In this document: positions 18,595 through 27,209 of the stretch, piece after piece
Layout of the letters: each line of letters starts with the position of its first letter
Position numbering within the stretch: position 1 is the stretch's first letter
IMG/VR virus record: IMGVR_UViG_3300037493_002298
Span: 1-32,232 of that record
Length of the DNA stretch: 32,232 nucleotides
Source: a virus
Direction: 5' to 3' (one strand)
Made by a program: the position numbers and the translations under genes
Notes under the pieces: generated by a model
What the model was told of the DNA's origin: nothing
Database searches by the model: none
Seen by the model: the letters and a program-made list of their open reading frames with translations, nothing else

Positions 18595-21219
18595 ATGGAC
18601 TGGAAGATCGTCGAGGATTCGGCCGAGTGCATGGCGCAGGGCGACGGGACGCAGTCGGTTGCAGTGGTGGCCGTTGCAGACGATGGCACCGAGACGCTGG
18701 ACTCGTGCCACGCCGACATGGAAGCGGCAGCGGCTCGCATCGACGATCTGGTCATGGCTCTGGCCGAGCCGATGGACGACGATCCGGCCTCGGTGGCTCC
18801 CGAGATGATGGACGAGGTCGTGTCCGAGGCCAGCATTGAGCGCCTGGAGCGTGCCGCTGCCCTGGCCGACCGTGTCAGTGCAGCCCTGGGCCTCCTGGCC
18901 AGCCTGGCAGACTCGTCGCCGGTTGATTGGGAAGCTGCTGCCAGCACCGAGCTGACGGAGATCGTTGCGGAGTTCACCGCCATCCAGTCTCACAGCACTG
19001 CCACCAGCGACGATCCCTGGGATGCTGCCGAGCAGGAAGTGAAGGTGACCTCACCTTCTGACGAGGCGTACTACGCCGAGGTCTACGCCTGGCGCGACGA
19101 CGAGGCCGACACCTCCGTCAAGTCGTCCTACCGCTTCATCCATCACTTCGTCGGCGACGACGGTGGCCCGCAGGCTGCCTCTACCGTTGCCTGCTCGGCT
19201 GGCATCGGCGTCCTGAACGGTGGCCGTGGCGGCACCACCATCCCCGACGCCGACCGGAAGGGCGTCTACGACCATCTGGCTCGCCACCTGGTGGACGCTG
19301 GCCGTGAGGCTCCGGCACTGATGTCGCAGGACAGCTACGAGGCGGCGCTAGAGGCGTCGAATGCGGCGCTGGCCGCCGAGCTGGCCGTGCCCGCAGCGGC
19401 GGGCGGTCTTGGCGGCATGGCCGACGAGGAACTGATTGCCGAGCTTGCTCGCCGCTGGGCGACTGACCTGGTGGAGCGGCTTCACTCCGACGGTGCAGCT
19501 ACCGAGTTCGGTGGCATGGAGATCGAGATCAACGTCGGTGGCAAGGAAGAGGAGCACGACGGCGAGCACGAGTACCCGGAGGGCTGCGAAATGTGCCCGA
19601 TGTGTCACGGCTCGGGTGAGGTCGTGGACGCTGGCATGACGGTGATGTGCCCGGAGTGCGCTGGCGAGGGCTACGTCGAGTCCGAGGAGACTGTGGTTGA
19701 GGACGAGGGCGTGGCCGAGGTGCCTGCTCCGGTGCCTGGGCCTGGTGCTGGCATGGAAGCGGCCGTGGACGGCGCTGACGAGGCTGCACCGAAGAAGGAC
19801 TCGGCCTGGGATTGGGAGGGCGTGCTGATCGTTGAGGGCATTCCGTCCGGCGACGGCCGCATGATCGCCGAGGAGGCGCTCACCTGGCGCGAGCTTCCCA
19901 TCCCGCTCATGCTCCAGACCGTGAACGCACCTGGGCACGACGGCGCAGTCATCGCCGGGTCCATCCACGAGATCGTCCGTGACGGTCAGAACGTCGTGGG
20001 TCGTGGCCGCTTTGACTCGGGTGCAGCTGGCCAGGAGGCGCAGCGGCTTCTGACCGAGGGCACCATGCGCGGCGTCTCGGCAGACATCGACAGCGTCGTG
20101 GTCGAGTTCCTGACCCCGGACGGCCAGGACGTGTCGCCCGAGGACATGATGTTCGCAGGCGTGGACGCTCTGGAGGTGCTGGTCGAGGGCCGCATCATGG
20201 GAGCGACCCTGACTCCGTTCCCGGCGTTCCAAGAGGCTCACGTGCGGGTGCTGGACGCTGGTGCAGCCGTCGAGGACGTGGCCCTGGTTGCTTCGGGTGC
20301 CGAGGTCCGTGGCGACGTGTGGCGGGTGCCGTCACCGCTCGGTGCCTGGCTCCCTGGCCAGCAGGACGCGGCCTACGAGCTGGCGGCGCTGGTTGCCTCT
20401 GCCTCGCACGCTGTGGAGGTGCCTGTCAATCCGCCTCGCGAGTGGTTCCAGGTTGGTCAGATGGAGCAGCCGCAGCCCTTCACCGTCTACGCCGATGGCC
20501 GCTGCTACGGCCTGGTCGCTCAGTGGGGAACGTGCCACATCGGGTTCACTGACCGGTGCGTCCCGGTGCCGAAGTCGGGCAGCGCCTACAAGAGCTTCCG
20601 CAACAAGAACGTCCTCACGGCCGAGGGTGATCTGGTTGCCACGGGTCCGATCTTCATGGACACGGTTCACCCCGACCTGCGCCTGCGGGCTTCTGACACT
20701 CAGGCGTTCTACGCCGACACGGGCTGCGCCGTGGCCGATGTTGCTCTGTACGAGAACGAGTTCGGCATCGTGGCGGCGGGTGCGGTGCGCCCTGGCCTCA
20801 CGCCTGAGCAGCTGCGCCGGTTCCGTGGCTCCGACGTGTCGCCCGACTGGCGGCAGCTGGGCGGTCGCCTGGAGGTCGTTGGTCTCCTGTGCGTGAACGT
20901 GTCGGGCTTCATCGTCGAGGGTCTGGTGGCGTCGGGTGCTTCGGTGCCGAACGCTCGGGGCGTGTGGGACAGCACTGCCGGACAGCTGACTGCCCTGGTG
21001 GCGGCGGGCATGGTGCGCCGTGCCGACACTCAGGTTCATACCCTGGCCGACGATCTTGCTGAGGTTCGTGCCGAGCTGGCCGAGATTCGGGAGGCGTTGC
21101 GTCCGATGCGGGCCGAGCGTGCTGCCGAACGGTTCGCCCGTCTGGCGCAGGCATTCTCCAAGTCCGACGACCACGGCTGCGGCTGTGGCGGCGGCGACGT
21201 GTGCGCCTGCGACGCCTGA
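18595..21219 (+). CDS. prohead protease/capsid maturation protein with DnaJ-type zinc finger
   Basis: An 874-residue multi-domain head protein. The N-terminal helical region leads to a domain with SSYRFIHHFVGDDGG, GIGVLNGGRGGT and GVYDHLARHLVDAG (about 175-235), common in actinophage capsid proteases. Two CxxCxGxG repeats, CPMCHGSG (334-341) and CPECAGEG (352-359), form a DnaJ-like zinc finger. The S78-type protease follows: WDWEGVLIVEGIPSGDGRMI (from about 402), NAPGHDGA with likely catalytic His448, and MRGVSADID with likely nucleophile Ser495. The rest (about 620-800), PFTVYADGRCYGLVAQWGTCHIG and GTAGV-like LEVVGLLCVNVSGF segments, is the conserved C-terminal region of these proteins. It ends in a coil and CGCGGG. 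It would cleave scaffold in procapsids. Confidence 0.8.
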   Translation: MDWKIVEDSAECMAQGDGTQSVAVVAVADDGTETLDSCHADMEAAAARIDDLVMALAEPMDDDPASVAPEMMDEVVSEASIERLERAAALADRVSAALGLLASLADSSPVDWEAAASTELTEIVAEFTAIQSHSTATSDDPWDAAEQEVKVTSPSDEAYYAEVYAWRDDEADTSVKSSYRFIHHFVGDDGGPQAASTVACSAGIGVLNGGRGGTTIPDADRKGVYDHLARHLVDAGREAPALMSQDSYEAALEASNAALAAELAVPAAAGGLGGMADEELIAELARRWATDLVERLHSDGAATEFGGMEIEINVGGKEEEHDGEHEYPEGCEMCPMCHGSGEVVDAGMTVMCPECAGEGYVESEETVVEDEGVAEVPAPVPGPGAGMEAAVDGADEAAPKKDSAWDWEGVLIVEGIPSGDGRMIAEEALTWRELPIPLMLQTVNAPGHDGAVIAGSIHEIVRDGQNVVGRGRFDSGAAGQEAQRLLTEGTMRGVSADIDSVVVEFLTPDGQDVSPEDMMFAGVDALEVLVEGRIMGATLTPFPAFQEAHVRVLDAGAAVEDVALVASGAEVRGDVWRVPSPLGAWLPGQQDAAYELAALVASASHAVEVPVNPPREWFQVGQMEQPQPFTVYADGRCYGLVAQWGTCHIGFTDRCVPVPKSGSAYKSFRNKNVLTAEGDLVATGPIFMDTVHPDLRLRASDTQAFYADTGCAVADVALYENEFGIVAAGAVRPGLTPEQLRRFRGSDVSPDWRQLGGRLEVVGLLCVNVSGFIVEGLVASGASVPNARGVWDSTAGQLTALVAAGMVRRADTQVHTLADDLAEVRAELAEIREALRPMRAERAAERFARLAQAFSKSDDHGCGCGGGDVCACDA

Positions 21220-21252
21220 CCGGGCGACGCTGCGCCCTGGCCGGGAGGTCTT

Positions 21253-21546
21253 GTGGGCGGTCTTGCTGACGAGTTCAAGTCCTTCCAACGGGAGTATCGG
21301 CCCTCCAACGGCCCGGCCTGCGCTGTGGGCGAGGTCTTGAAGGCACTGAATCCGCCTGACCAGAAGGCGTTCTTGTTGCTGCTGGAGGACACTCGCATCT
21401 ACGGCACGTCTCTAGCGGTACGCCTGCGCGATATCGCCGACCGGTTGCCGGACGAGGACTTGAAGATGGCCCGGTTGTTCAGGGCGTGTGGTGCGCCCTC
21501 CATTCAGCGGCACCGTCGGGGCGAGTGCCGGTGCAGCCGTGCCTGA
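21253..21546 (+). CDS. small hypothetical regulator-like protein
   Basis: A 97-residue protein after GGGAGGT (GTG 21253). It has helical segments: ADEFKSFQREYRPSNGPACAVGEVLKAL, PDQKAFLLLLEDTRIYGTSLAVRLRDIADRLPDEDLKMARLFRACGAPS. The pattern of a small all-helical protein with RxC-GxGxCxCS near the end is reminiscent of phage head-tail or DNA-binding accessory factors, but I cannot assign one. Its last eight bases overlap the phosphoesterase gene. Confidence 0.65.
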   Translation: MGGLADEFKSFQREYRPSNGPACAVGEVLKALNPPDQKAFLLLLEDTRIYGTSLAVRLRDIADRLPDEDLKMARLFRACGAPSIQRHRRGECRCSRA

Positions 21547-22792
21547 CCGTCGCCTTCGTGACGAGTTCGAGCAGCTGCGCACCGTTGAGAACGAGCGGTC
21601 GGTAGAGCAGGAAGCACGTCGGCAGGCTGCGGCGCACCCGAAGGGCTGGGAACCTGGCGTCCAGTGGTCCGGCGAGTCGGGCGTGCTGTCCACAGGACCA
21701 CGGCAGGAGCCGCCTACTGCGGCCGACTGGCTCGACTTGCTGGCCGTGTGGGACCTGGACCCTGCCGTCTACGAGGTGGACCCCGACTACGCACCCGAGT
21801 TCCGGGCCTGGGATGCCAACCTGGGCGGCGGCGAGGTGCAACGATTCTTCTACTTCAAAGCGCGAATCCGGCTCCGTGCCCGCTGGTACGGCCTGGACAT
21901 AGACGATCTGATCTACGGGCTTGACCGTTGGAAGCGACCGAAGGGCTGGAAGGCGGCGCAAGCTGCCACAGAGGCCGTTTCGGTCGTGTTCCCTGCCTCC
22001 GACTGGCAGATAGGCAAGGGTGACGGCGACGGCGTCCGAGGCACCGTGCAGCGCCTAATGGAGTCGTCTGAGCGAATGGTGGACTACCTGGCCGACCTGA
22101 AGCGGCTGAAGGTGCCCGTCGAGGCTGTCTACCTGGTTGGGATGGGCGACCTCATCGAGAATTGCCGTGGCCACTATGCGGCGCAGCCTGCAACCGTGGA
22201 ACTCAACCGGCGCGAGCAGATGCGCCTGACCCGACGCATCTTCCGGGACTGGACTTTGACCCTGGCCCGCCATGCGCCTCGGCTAGTTGTGGCAGCTGTG
22301 GGCGGCAACCACGGCGAGAACCGCAACGCCGAGGGAAAGCAATTCATGGGACCGGGCGACAATGACGATGTCGCTGTGGTCGAGATGGTTGCCGAGGTGC
22401 TGGCAGGGCGTAGTGAGCTGGATCACGTGTCGTGGGTCGTGCCGGAGGACCGGCTCACGCTGGTGCTGGACTGTTCGGGCGTGCCTGTGGGCTTCACTCA
22501 CGGTCACCTGGGCGGGCGTGGCTCGACGGTGGCCGGAAAGCTGTGGGCCTGGTGGAAGGACCAGATGGGCGGTGCGCAGCCTGTGGGCGACGCTCGCATA
22601 CTCGTGTCGGGCCACTACCACCACCTCTCGGTGACGGACCACGGCCCTCGGGTCCATATCCAGTGTCCGGCGCAGGACGGCGGCTCGGATTGGTTCAAGA
22701 ACGCTGCGGGTGCCGACAGCGCATCCGGGCAGCTTGCGTTCGTGGTGGCAGACCACCTGAAGGCGGGCTTCGACCGTCTACGAGTGCTCTAG
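21539..22792 (+). CDS. calcineurin-like metallophosphoesterase
   Basis: A 417-residue enzyme; GTG 21539 is the start that gives a short overlap with the previous gene. After a helical N terminus, the metal-binding motifs appear in order: FPASDWQIGKGD (Asp155, then Gln where many family members have His), LVGMGDLIENCRG, AVGGNHGENR (Asn257, His258), GFTHGHLGG and SGHYHHLS. These are the five blocks of the calcineurin-like/Mre11-type superfamily. Known phage members are nucleases or phosphatases; the gene's place after the head cassette and before a WhiB-like regulator gives no further clue. Family is confident, substrate unknown. Confidence 0.85.
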   Translation: MPDRRLRDEFEQLRTVENERSVEQEARRQAAAHPKGWEPGVQWSGESGVLSTGPRQEPPTAADWLDLLAVWDLDPAVYEVDPDYAPEFRAWDANLGGGEVQRFFYFKARIRLRARWYGLDIDDLIYGLDRWKRPKGWKAAQAATEAVSVVFPASDWQIGKGDGDGVRGTVQRLMESSERMVDYLADLKRLKVPVEAVYLVGMGDLIENCRGHYAAQPATVELNRREQMRLTRRIFRDWTLTLARHAPRLVVAAVGGNHGENRNAEGKQFMGPGDNDDVAVVEMVAEVLAGRSELDHVSWVVPEDRLTLVLDCSGVPVGFTHGHLGGRGSTVAGKLWAWWKDQMGGAQPVGDARILVSGHYHHLSVTDHGPRVHIQCPAQDGGSDWFKNAAGADSASGQLAFVVADHLKAGFDRLRVL

Positions 22793-23358
22793 CAAGCTGC
22801 CAGCCCGAAGAAGCGGTAGAGGTGCCCGTGCTTCCCCTTCAGGTTGTGCCGCTCCCGGTACTCCTTCTCGGCGGCGGTGCTGGCCCGGTAGCAGACGCAG
22901 AGTTCCCACTTCTCGATGGACCTGGCGGCGAGTGCCAGCTGCCGAAGGTCGTCCTCTGACAGTCGCTTGCACTTCGTAAGGAGTGCGCGTCGGCGCTGGT
23001 ACGAGGTGCGCTGCCACTCGTGGTCGAACTTCCGGCGCACCTTCAGCTCGGGCAGTACCGCAGGCGGCGGCAGTGCCCGGCCTGACTGGTGCATCTGGCC
23101 GGTTGAGTAGACGTACCGGATGCCGTGTGGCCGTGCGTCGGGCTGCGGTACCTCGTCCCTGATCCACCACACGAGTTCTTCCCACTCGATGTCCGTCAGT
23201 GCCCTGGGCTTCTCGACCTCGACGAAGTTGCCGACTGTCGAGATGGTGCCGTTGTACGGCTCGTGTCCCCGCTCCCACTGTGCGCGTTCGGTAGCGACGT
23301 GGAAGGCTTGCTCGGCGGTTGCGCCGAACGCCTCGTCGTCGAAATCGTGTGATCCCAT
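22789..23358 (-). CDS. hypothetical leftward protein
   Basis: A 189-residue protein from ATG 23358, chosen because GGAGGA lies just upstream; an upstream frame start is rejected. It has aromatic-acidic N-terminal sequence (MGSHDFDDEAFGATAEQAFHVATERAQWERG), a middle with NGTISTVGNFVEVEKPRALTDIEWEELVWWIRDEVP, and a basic C-terminal helix bundle (YQRRRALLTKCKRLSEDDLRQLALAARSIEKWELCVCYRAST). No family recognised. Its stop overlaps that of the opposing phosphoesterase gene by the tetranucleotide CTAG. TAGGGT (complement of 23386-23391 region) is a candidate -10. Confidence 0.7.
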   Translation of the reverse strand: MGSHDFDDEAFGATAEQAFHVATERAQWERGHEPYNGTISTVGNFVEVEKPRALTDIEWEELVWWIRDEVPQPDARPHGIRYVYSTGQMHQSGRALPPPAVLPELKVRRKFDHEWQRTSYQRRRALLTKCKRLSEDDLRQLALAARSIEKWELCVCYRASTAAEKEYRERHNLKGKHGHLYRFFGLAAC

Positions 23359-23385
23359 CTGTCCTCCATGCTCGGGTGCTGGCAC

Positions 23386-23477
23386 CCTAACGACGGGCCA
23401 TAACGGTCTAACTCGTGCCGTTCCGCCGAGTGACGCGTATCATGCGACGGCGTGAGCGGCAGGGGAACGGAACAACG
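23386..23477. promoter_or_regulatory. divergent promoter region before the WhiB-like gene
   Basis: The rightward TATCAT (23438-23443) and the leftward TAGGGT near 23381-23389 fit the -10 pattern and serve divergent genes. The rightward leader would contain AGGGGAACGGAA before ATG 23478. -35 boxes are not clear. Several short inverted words occur but none is long. Confidence 0.35.
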
Positions 23478-23942
23478 ATGAGCGATGGGGACGTGCCGCA
23501 GCCGCTACCGCCTGGCCAATTGGACGACGGGCCGGACGAAATGATTGAGTTCGACCTGATGCAGCTGGTGGAACGACCTCGATGGATGAAGCGGGCAGCG
23601 TGCCGAGGCTTGGATGCCAGCCTGTTCTTCCCTGAGCGTGGCGAAATGGTGTCGCCGGAGGCACGGCAGGTCTGCGCCGAGTGCGAGGTGCGCGTCGAGT
23701 GCCTGCACTACGCAATCGCCATCAAAGAGCGTGACGGCGTATGGGGCGGACGGTCTGGGCGGCAGCGCCGGGACATGAGGGCAGCGAAGGTAGACCGGTC
23801 ATCCGACCGGGTCTGTATCCAGTGCGGCGTCGAGTTCCTCGGCAACTACCGGTCGCAGCTGTGTTCTACCGACTGTCGGCGCACTCGGTACCAGGAGAAG
23901 AAGCAGGAGGGCGGCACCGTTGCGGATCAGGCTGACGATTGA
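23478..23942 (+). CDS. whiB-like: WhiB-family iron-sulfur regulator with C-terminal zinc ribbon
   Basis: A 154-residue protein. Residues about 36-97 form the WhiB domain: RAACRGLD with Cys42, a spacer, then VCAECEVRVEC with Cys66, Cys69 and Cys75, the four ligands of a [4Fe-4S] cluster, and GVWGG at 87-91, followed by a basic DNA-binding segment RSGRQRR. A second Cys4 unit follows: CIQC (113-116) and CSTDC (129-133) with RRTRYQEKK, a zinc-ribbon-like extension unusual for WhiB proteins. ATG 23478 has AGGGGAACGGAA upstream. WhiB-like proteins occur only in actinobacteria and their phages, which supports the host assignment; phage copies redirect sigma-factor-based transcription. Confidence 0.88.
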   Translation: MSDGDVPQPLPPGQLDDGPDEMIEFDLMQLVERPRWMKRAACRGLDASLFFPERGEMVSPEARQVCAECEVRVECLHYAIAIKERDGVWGGRSGRQRRDMRAAKVDRSSDRVCIQCGVEFLGNYRSQLCSTDCRRTRYQEKKQEGGTVADQADD

Positions 23943-24312
23943 GACTGCCGGGCATGGCCGACGTGTGACCGAGGATGACGCTACGGCTGACACGGCTGCT
24001 GCCATGCGCTTGATTCGCGAGGCGTGGCAGAAGGTGCGGGACGCAGACGATGGCCAGCGGCCCGGTCGGCGACAGTGGTTGGGCGGTGCGGTGGCCGTCT
24101 TTGCGGCCCTAACCGGGCAGGATGGAGAGGCTGTGCTGGCCGACCTGGGCGACCTGCCCGTTGCCGGTACCGAGGCGTCGGGTGCAACCGTCTACGACGG
24201 TACGGTGCCCGCTTTCCGCCCTGGGCGCAGCACTCCGCCTCCGCCTCGTGCGCCTGGCGCACAACGTCCGGTAGATGCCACAGCGGTCTCGAATGTGGAG
24301 CAGTCGTACTGA
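23920..24312 (+). CDS. hypothetical protein started at TTG
   Basis: A 130-residue protein from TTG 23920, preferred because AGGAGG (23905-23910) lies nine bases upstream. It overlaps the WhiB-like gene by 23 bp. The N-terminal half, RLTIETAGHGRRVTEDDATADTAAAMRLIREAWQKVRDADD, is a strand-helix; the middle is Ala-rich and helical (LGGAVAVFAALTGQDGEAVLADLGDL); the C-terminal third is Pro-rich and disordered. No family. It may be a WhiB co-regulator or an unrelated late gene. Confidence 0.6.
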   Translation: MRIRLTIETAGHGRRVTEDDATADTAAAMRLIREAWQKVRDADDGQRPGRRQWLGGAVAVFAALTGQDGEAVLADLGDLPVAGTEASGATVYDGTVPAFRPGRSTPPPPRAPGAQRPVDATAVSNVEQSY

Positions 24313-24340
24313 GATGCACGGCAGCCGCTTCGCAGGACTC

Positions 24341-24433
24341 TATGATCGTCTGCAAGTCGCCTGCGCAGCTGGTGGCGAGTGGCAAGGGTGCAGCCCGAGT
24401 CGCGCCTACTGATCCATCGACCCTGGAGTTCCC
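24341..24433 (+). promoter_or_regulatory. candidate capsid-gene promoter and leader
   Basis: TATGAT (24341-24346) is one of the best -10 hexamers in the window. Transcription would start near 24353, giving a leader of about 80 nt that ends in CTGGAG before ATG 24434. No clear -35 is seen. Confidence 0.4.
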
Positions 24434-26152
24434 ATGAAGGACATCGTGATCCCCGAGGACCTGACGGCCCTCAGTGACGACGAACTGACCGACCTGGGCG
24501 TCAAGATCCGTGAGGCTGCCGAGTCGCTTGCCGACGATGCTGCCACCTCGGACGAGGCGCTCACCGCCATCGAGACCCTCGTGGCCGAGTTTGACCGTGT
24601 GAACGGCGAGCTGGCCAGCCGCGAGGCGAAGGCTGCGGAGCGCGCCGAGCGTGCCAGCAGCGCCATCATCAAGCTCACCGGAGACACCGACCCTGCCGCT
24701 GGCGAGGACGGCACCGCCGACGAGGCCGAGACCGACGAGGTCTCCGACATCATCGAGGTCGCAGCCGCGACTGACGACAGCATCGAGTTCACCAGCGACG
24801 AGGCTCAGGAGGCCGAAGTGAACGACCCGACCAAGACCACCGCACAGGTCACCAGCGACCTGACTGCTGCCCGTCCCGACGGCCTGGAGCCGGTCACCGA
24901 GGCTGCCGCCTCCGGTGCGCTGCTCGTGGCGTCGAACGCTGCACCCGGTACCTCCGAGGGAACGCAGCTGGACACTCGCAACCTGGCGGCGTCCATCGCC
25001 AAGAAGCAGCACGGCCTGAACAACGCTTCGGCGGGCACCTACGAGCGGATCGTGCTGGCCACTGGCCAGTCGAACCTCCCGAACCGTGTCTCCGGGTCGG
25101 CCGAGGACAACTTCGCCATCTTCGATCAGGTGTCGAAGGACTGGCGCTCGCACCGCTCGCAGCAGACGGCCCTCGTGGCGTCGGGCGGCAGCTGCGCTCC
25201 CCTCACCCCGAGCTACGAGTTCTTCCGCCTGGCGGAGGCGCTCAACCCGGTCGAGTCGGCCCTGCCGACCGTCGAGGCTCCCCGTGGCGGCATCCGCTTC
25301 ATCACTCCTCCGATCTGGACGCAGGCATCGCCCGGCGTCCGTGTGACCACCGAGGCCGAGGACGCTGCCGGGTACCCTCCCACGGAGCCGAAGCCCTGTG
25401 TCCAGGTCGAGTGCCCGCCGATCGAGGAGTGCCGGGTGGACGCGGTCTCGCAGTGCGTGACCTTCGGCAACCTCAACTACCGGGTGTTCCCCGAGCAGGT
25501 TGAGGCGTTCCTTCAGGACCTGTCGGTCGCCTTCACCTCCACGAAGGAGATCGCCTACCTGGACGGCATCGACAACGCCTCCACGGCTGTCACGGCGACG
25601 CCTGCCTACGGTGCCACCCGTGGCGTCACGCAGACGATCCTCGCTGCCGCTGCCAACTACCGGCGTCGTCAGCACATGGCTCCGTCGGCCGTGCTCACCC
25701 TCATGCTCCCGTCGTGGGTCGTCGAGTTCATCAAGGTGGACATGGTGAACGATCACATGATGGGCCTCGGGTTCCTCAACGCTGGCGAGGCTGAGGTGAA
25801 CGCCTGGCTCGCCTCTGCGAACCTGGATGTCGCCTGGTACTACGACTCGGCGACCGGTGCCGGTCAGGCATTCGACGACGCGCAGGGTGCGGGTGCCATC
25901 AACCCGTTCCCGACCAGCGTGGTCGGCTACCTGTTCGCTCCGGGCACCTTCGTCCGGCTCGACGGCGGCACCCTGGATGTCGGCATCGTGCGTGACTCCA
26001 CGCTCAACGGCACCAACGACCTTCAGATCTTCTCGGAGCAGTGGGTCCAGGTCTGCATGGTCGGCCTGGAGTCGCTGCGCCTGGAGATCACCCTCTGCCC
26101 GGACGGCACTGGCCCGGAGCCGGTGGTTCCGCTGGTCTGCGGCGGTTACTGA
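24434..26152 (+). CDS. major capsid protein (HK97-type fold)
   Basis: A 572-residue protein. The first ~130 residues are acidic and helical (LSDDELTDLGVKIREAAESLADD...), the delta/scaffold region usually removed by the prohead protease. The capsid domain follows: the acidic E-loop-like strand region, the GGIRFITPPIWTQ stretch (about 290), the long segment with RTTEAEDA, and the alternating basic strands near FGNLNYRVFPEQVEAFLQDLSVAF and YGATRGVTQTILAAAANYRRRQHM. The end, APGTFVRLDGGTLDVGIVRDSTLNGTNDLQIFSEQW, is a typical C-terminal capsid strand set. ATG 24434 has CTGGAG upstream. It ends in Cys-rich strands and is followed by a strong hairpin. Confidence 0.82.
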   Translation: MKDIVIPEDLTALSDDELTDLGVKIREAAESLADDAATSDEALTAIETLVAEFDRVNGELASREAKAAERAERASSAIIKLTGDTDPAAGEDGTADEAETDEVSDIIEVAAATDDSIEFTSDEAQEAEVNDPTKTTAQVTSDLTAARPDGLEPVTEAAASGALLVASNAAPGTSEGTQLDTRNLAASIAKKQHGLNNASAGTYERIVLATGQSNLPNRVSGSAEDNFAIFDQVSKDWRSHRSQQTALVASGGSCAPLTPSYEFFRLAEALNPVESALPTVEAPRGGIRFITPPIWTQASPGVRVTTEAEDAAGYPPTEPKPCVQVECPPIEECRVDAVSQCVTFGNLNYRVFPEQVEAFLQDLSVAFTSTKEIAYLDGIDNASTAVTATPAYGATRGVTQTILAAAANYRRRQHMAPSAVLTLMLPSWVVEFIKVDMVNDHMMGLGFLNAGEAEVNAWLASANLDVAWYYDSATGAGQAFDDAQGAGAINPFPTSVVGYLFAPGTFVRLDGGTLDVGIVRDSTLNGTNDLQIFSEQWVQVCMVGLESLRLEITLCPDGTGPEPVVPLVCGGY

Positions 26153-26174
26153 GCCTCGCAAGGGTTCCGCAGCT

Positions 26175-26206
26175 GGGAGGGTCGGATCTGCGGGTCCGGC
26201 CCTCCC
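26175..26206 (+). terminator. terminator after the capsid gene
   Basis: GGGAGGG (26175-26181) pairs with CCCTCCC (26200-26206), with an inner CGGA/TCCG and one G-U between them, a 12-bp stem around an 8-nt loop. TTCGCGTCT follows. Just upstream, 26152-26162 shares AGCCTCGCAAG with 28903-28913, before another terminator-like hairpin. Confidence 0.6.
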
Positions 26207-26214
26207 TTCGCGTC

Positions 26215-26226
26215 TAGGCTGCTGTC
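26215..26226 (+). promoter_or_regulatory. leaderless promoter for the glycosyltransferase
   Basis: TAGGCT (26215-26220), six bases, then GTG 26227. It lies immediately after the capsid terminator, so the downstream gene would be transcribed separately from the capsid gene. Confidence 0.5.
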
Positions 26227-27165
26227 GTGCTGGTTGCAGCGATCCTTCCTCTCTACGTGCCGGACAGTCGGATCGGTGCCTGGCTCTCTACGCACGAGTG
26301 CCTGAAGGCGATGATCGTGGCGGGCCACTCGGTTCGGGTATGTGCGTTCCTGGCGAAAGGTGACCCGTACTGGCATGAGGGCGTTGAAGTGTGGCTCGGT
26401 CAAAGTCATATGGAGTCTGTGGTGTCTGGCGCAGACGTGGTCGTGTCGCATCACGGCGACAATGGTGTCGCTGTCCAATTGGCTAAGCAGCACAAGATTC
26501 CGTCGGTGCGAATCTTCAACGCCGACGTGGCGACCGTGTCGAAGCGCAACCTGCTCGCAAGTCCCCCCGATCTGGCGGTCTTTGTTGCGGAGTGGATGAG
26601 TCGCGATCTTCCGTTGCCTGGCCGAACGCTGGTGGTGCCCTCGGTGATATGGCCGGAGGAGCATCGGGCGACACCTGGCAATCGGGTAACTCTCGTGAAC
26701 CTGTGTGACGACAAGGGCGGCAAGGTCTTTGAGCAGCTGGTGCGTCAGATGCCTGACGTGGAGTTCCTTGGAGTCCGCGGCGGGTATGGAGTGCAGCGCG
26801 AGGTGCGGCTGCCGAACGTCGAGTACGTCGGACCCACTCTGGACATGAGGAATGACGTGTGGGCGCGTACTCGTGTTCTGTTGATGCCGTCGGTCAGGGA
26901 AGCTTCGGGTCGGGTGGGACTGGAGGCGCTGGTATCTGGAATTCCTGTCATCTGTCATCCGACGCCTGGATTGCTGGAGACACAGGGCCGGACGGGAATC
27001 TTTGTTGATCGGGACGATACGCAGGCGTGGATCTCTACGCTTCGGTGGCTATTGGACCCTGAGGTCTGGGCGCAGAAATCCAAGGACGCTCTGGCGCGAT
27101 GGGCTGAACAGGACCCGGAGTTGGGCCTACGGCGTTTCGTTGCGGCGGTCGAGGCGCTCGTATGA
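26227..27165 (+). CDS. GT-B glycosyltransferase, probable virion glycosylation
   Basis: A 312-residue glycosyltransferase of the GT4-like GT-B class. The N-terminal Rossmann part has LVAAILPLYVPDSRIGAWLSTHECLKAMIVAGHSVRV, and DVVVSHHGDNGVAVQLAKQHKIPSVR; the C-terminal donor-binding part has NVEYVGPTLDMRNDVWARTRVLLMPSVREASGRVGLEALVSGIPVICHPTPGLLE, where the E-x7-E motif (E in REASGRVGLE) contacts the nucleotide-sugar. No signal or membrane anchor. Base composition is slightly less G+C-rich than flanking head genes. Sandwiched between the capsid terminator and a virion gene, it suggests decoration of capsid or tail proteins, as found in several actinophages; a DNA-base modifying role is less likely as no base-hydroxylating gene is seen. 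Confidence 0.8.
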   Translation: MLVAAILPLYVPDSRIGAWLSTHECLKAMIVAGHSVRVCAFLAKGDPYWHEGVEVWLGQSHMESVVSGADVVVSHHGDNGVAVQLAKQHKIPSVRIFNADVATVSKRNLLASPPDLAVFVAEWMSRDLPLPGRTLVVPSVIWPEEHRATPGNRVTLVNLCDDKGGKVFEQLVRQMPDVEFLGVRGGYGVQREVRLPNVEYVGPTLDMRNDVWARTRVLLMPSVREASGRVGLEALVSGIPVICHPTPGLLETQGRTGIFVDRDDTQAWISTLRWLLDPEVWAQKSKDALARWAEQDPELGLRRFVAAVEALV

Positions 27166-27209
27166 GGGTCATGGTGCAGCTGCGGAGGCTGCGCTGCCGC
27201 TTGGAAGGT

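Noticed and set aside
23981-26161. A 726-codon minus-strand frame opposite the capsid gene.
   Set aside because: It mirrors the codon pattern of the capsid protein, is unusually rich in Arg, Gly, Val and Leu, and shows no domain. The plus-strand capsid protein is clear.
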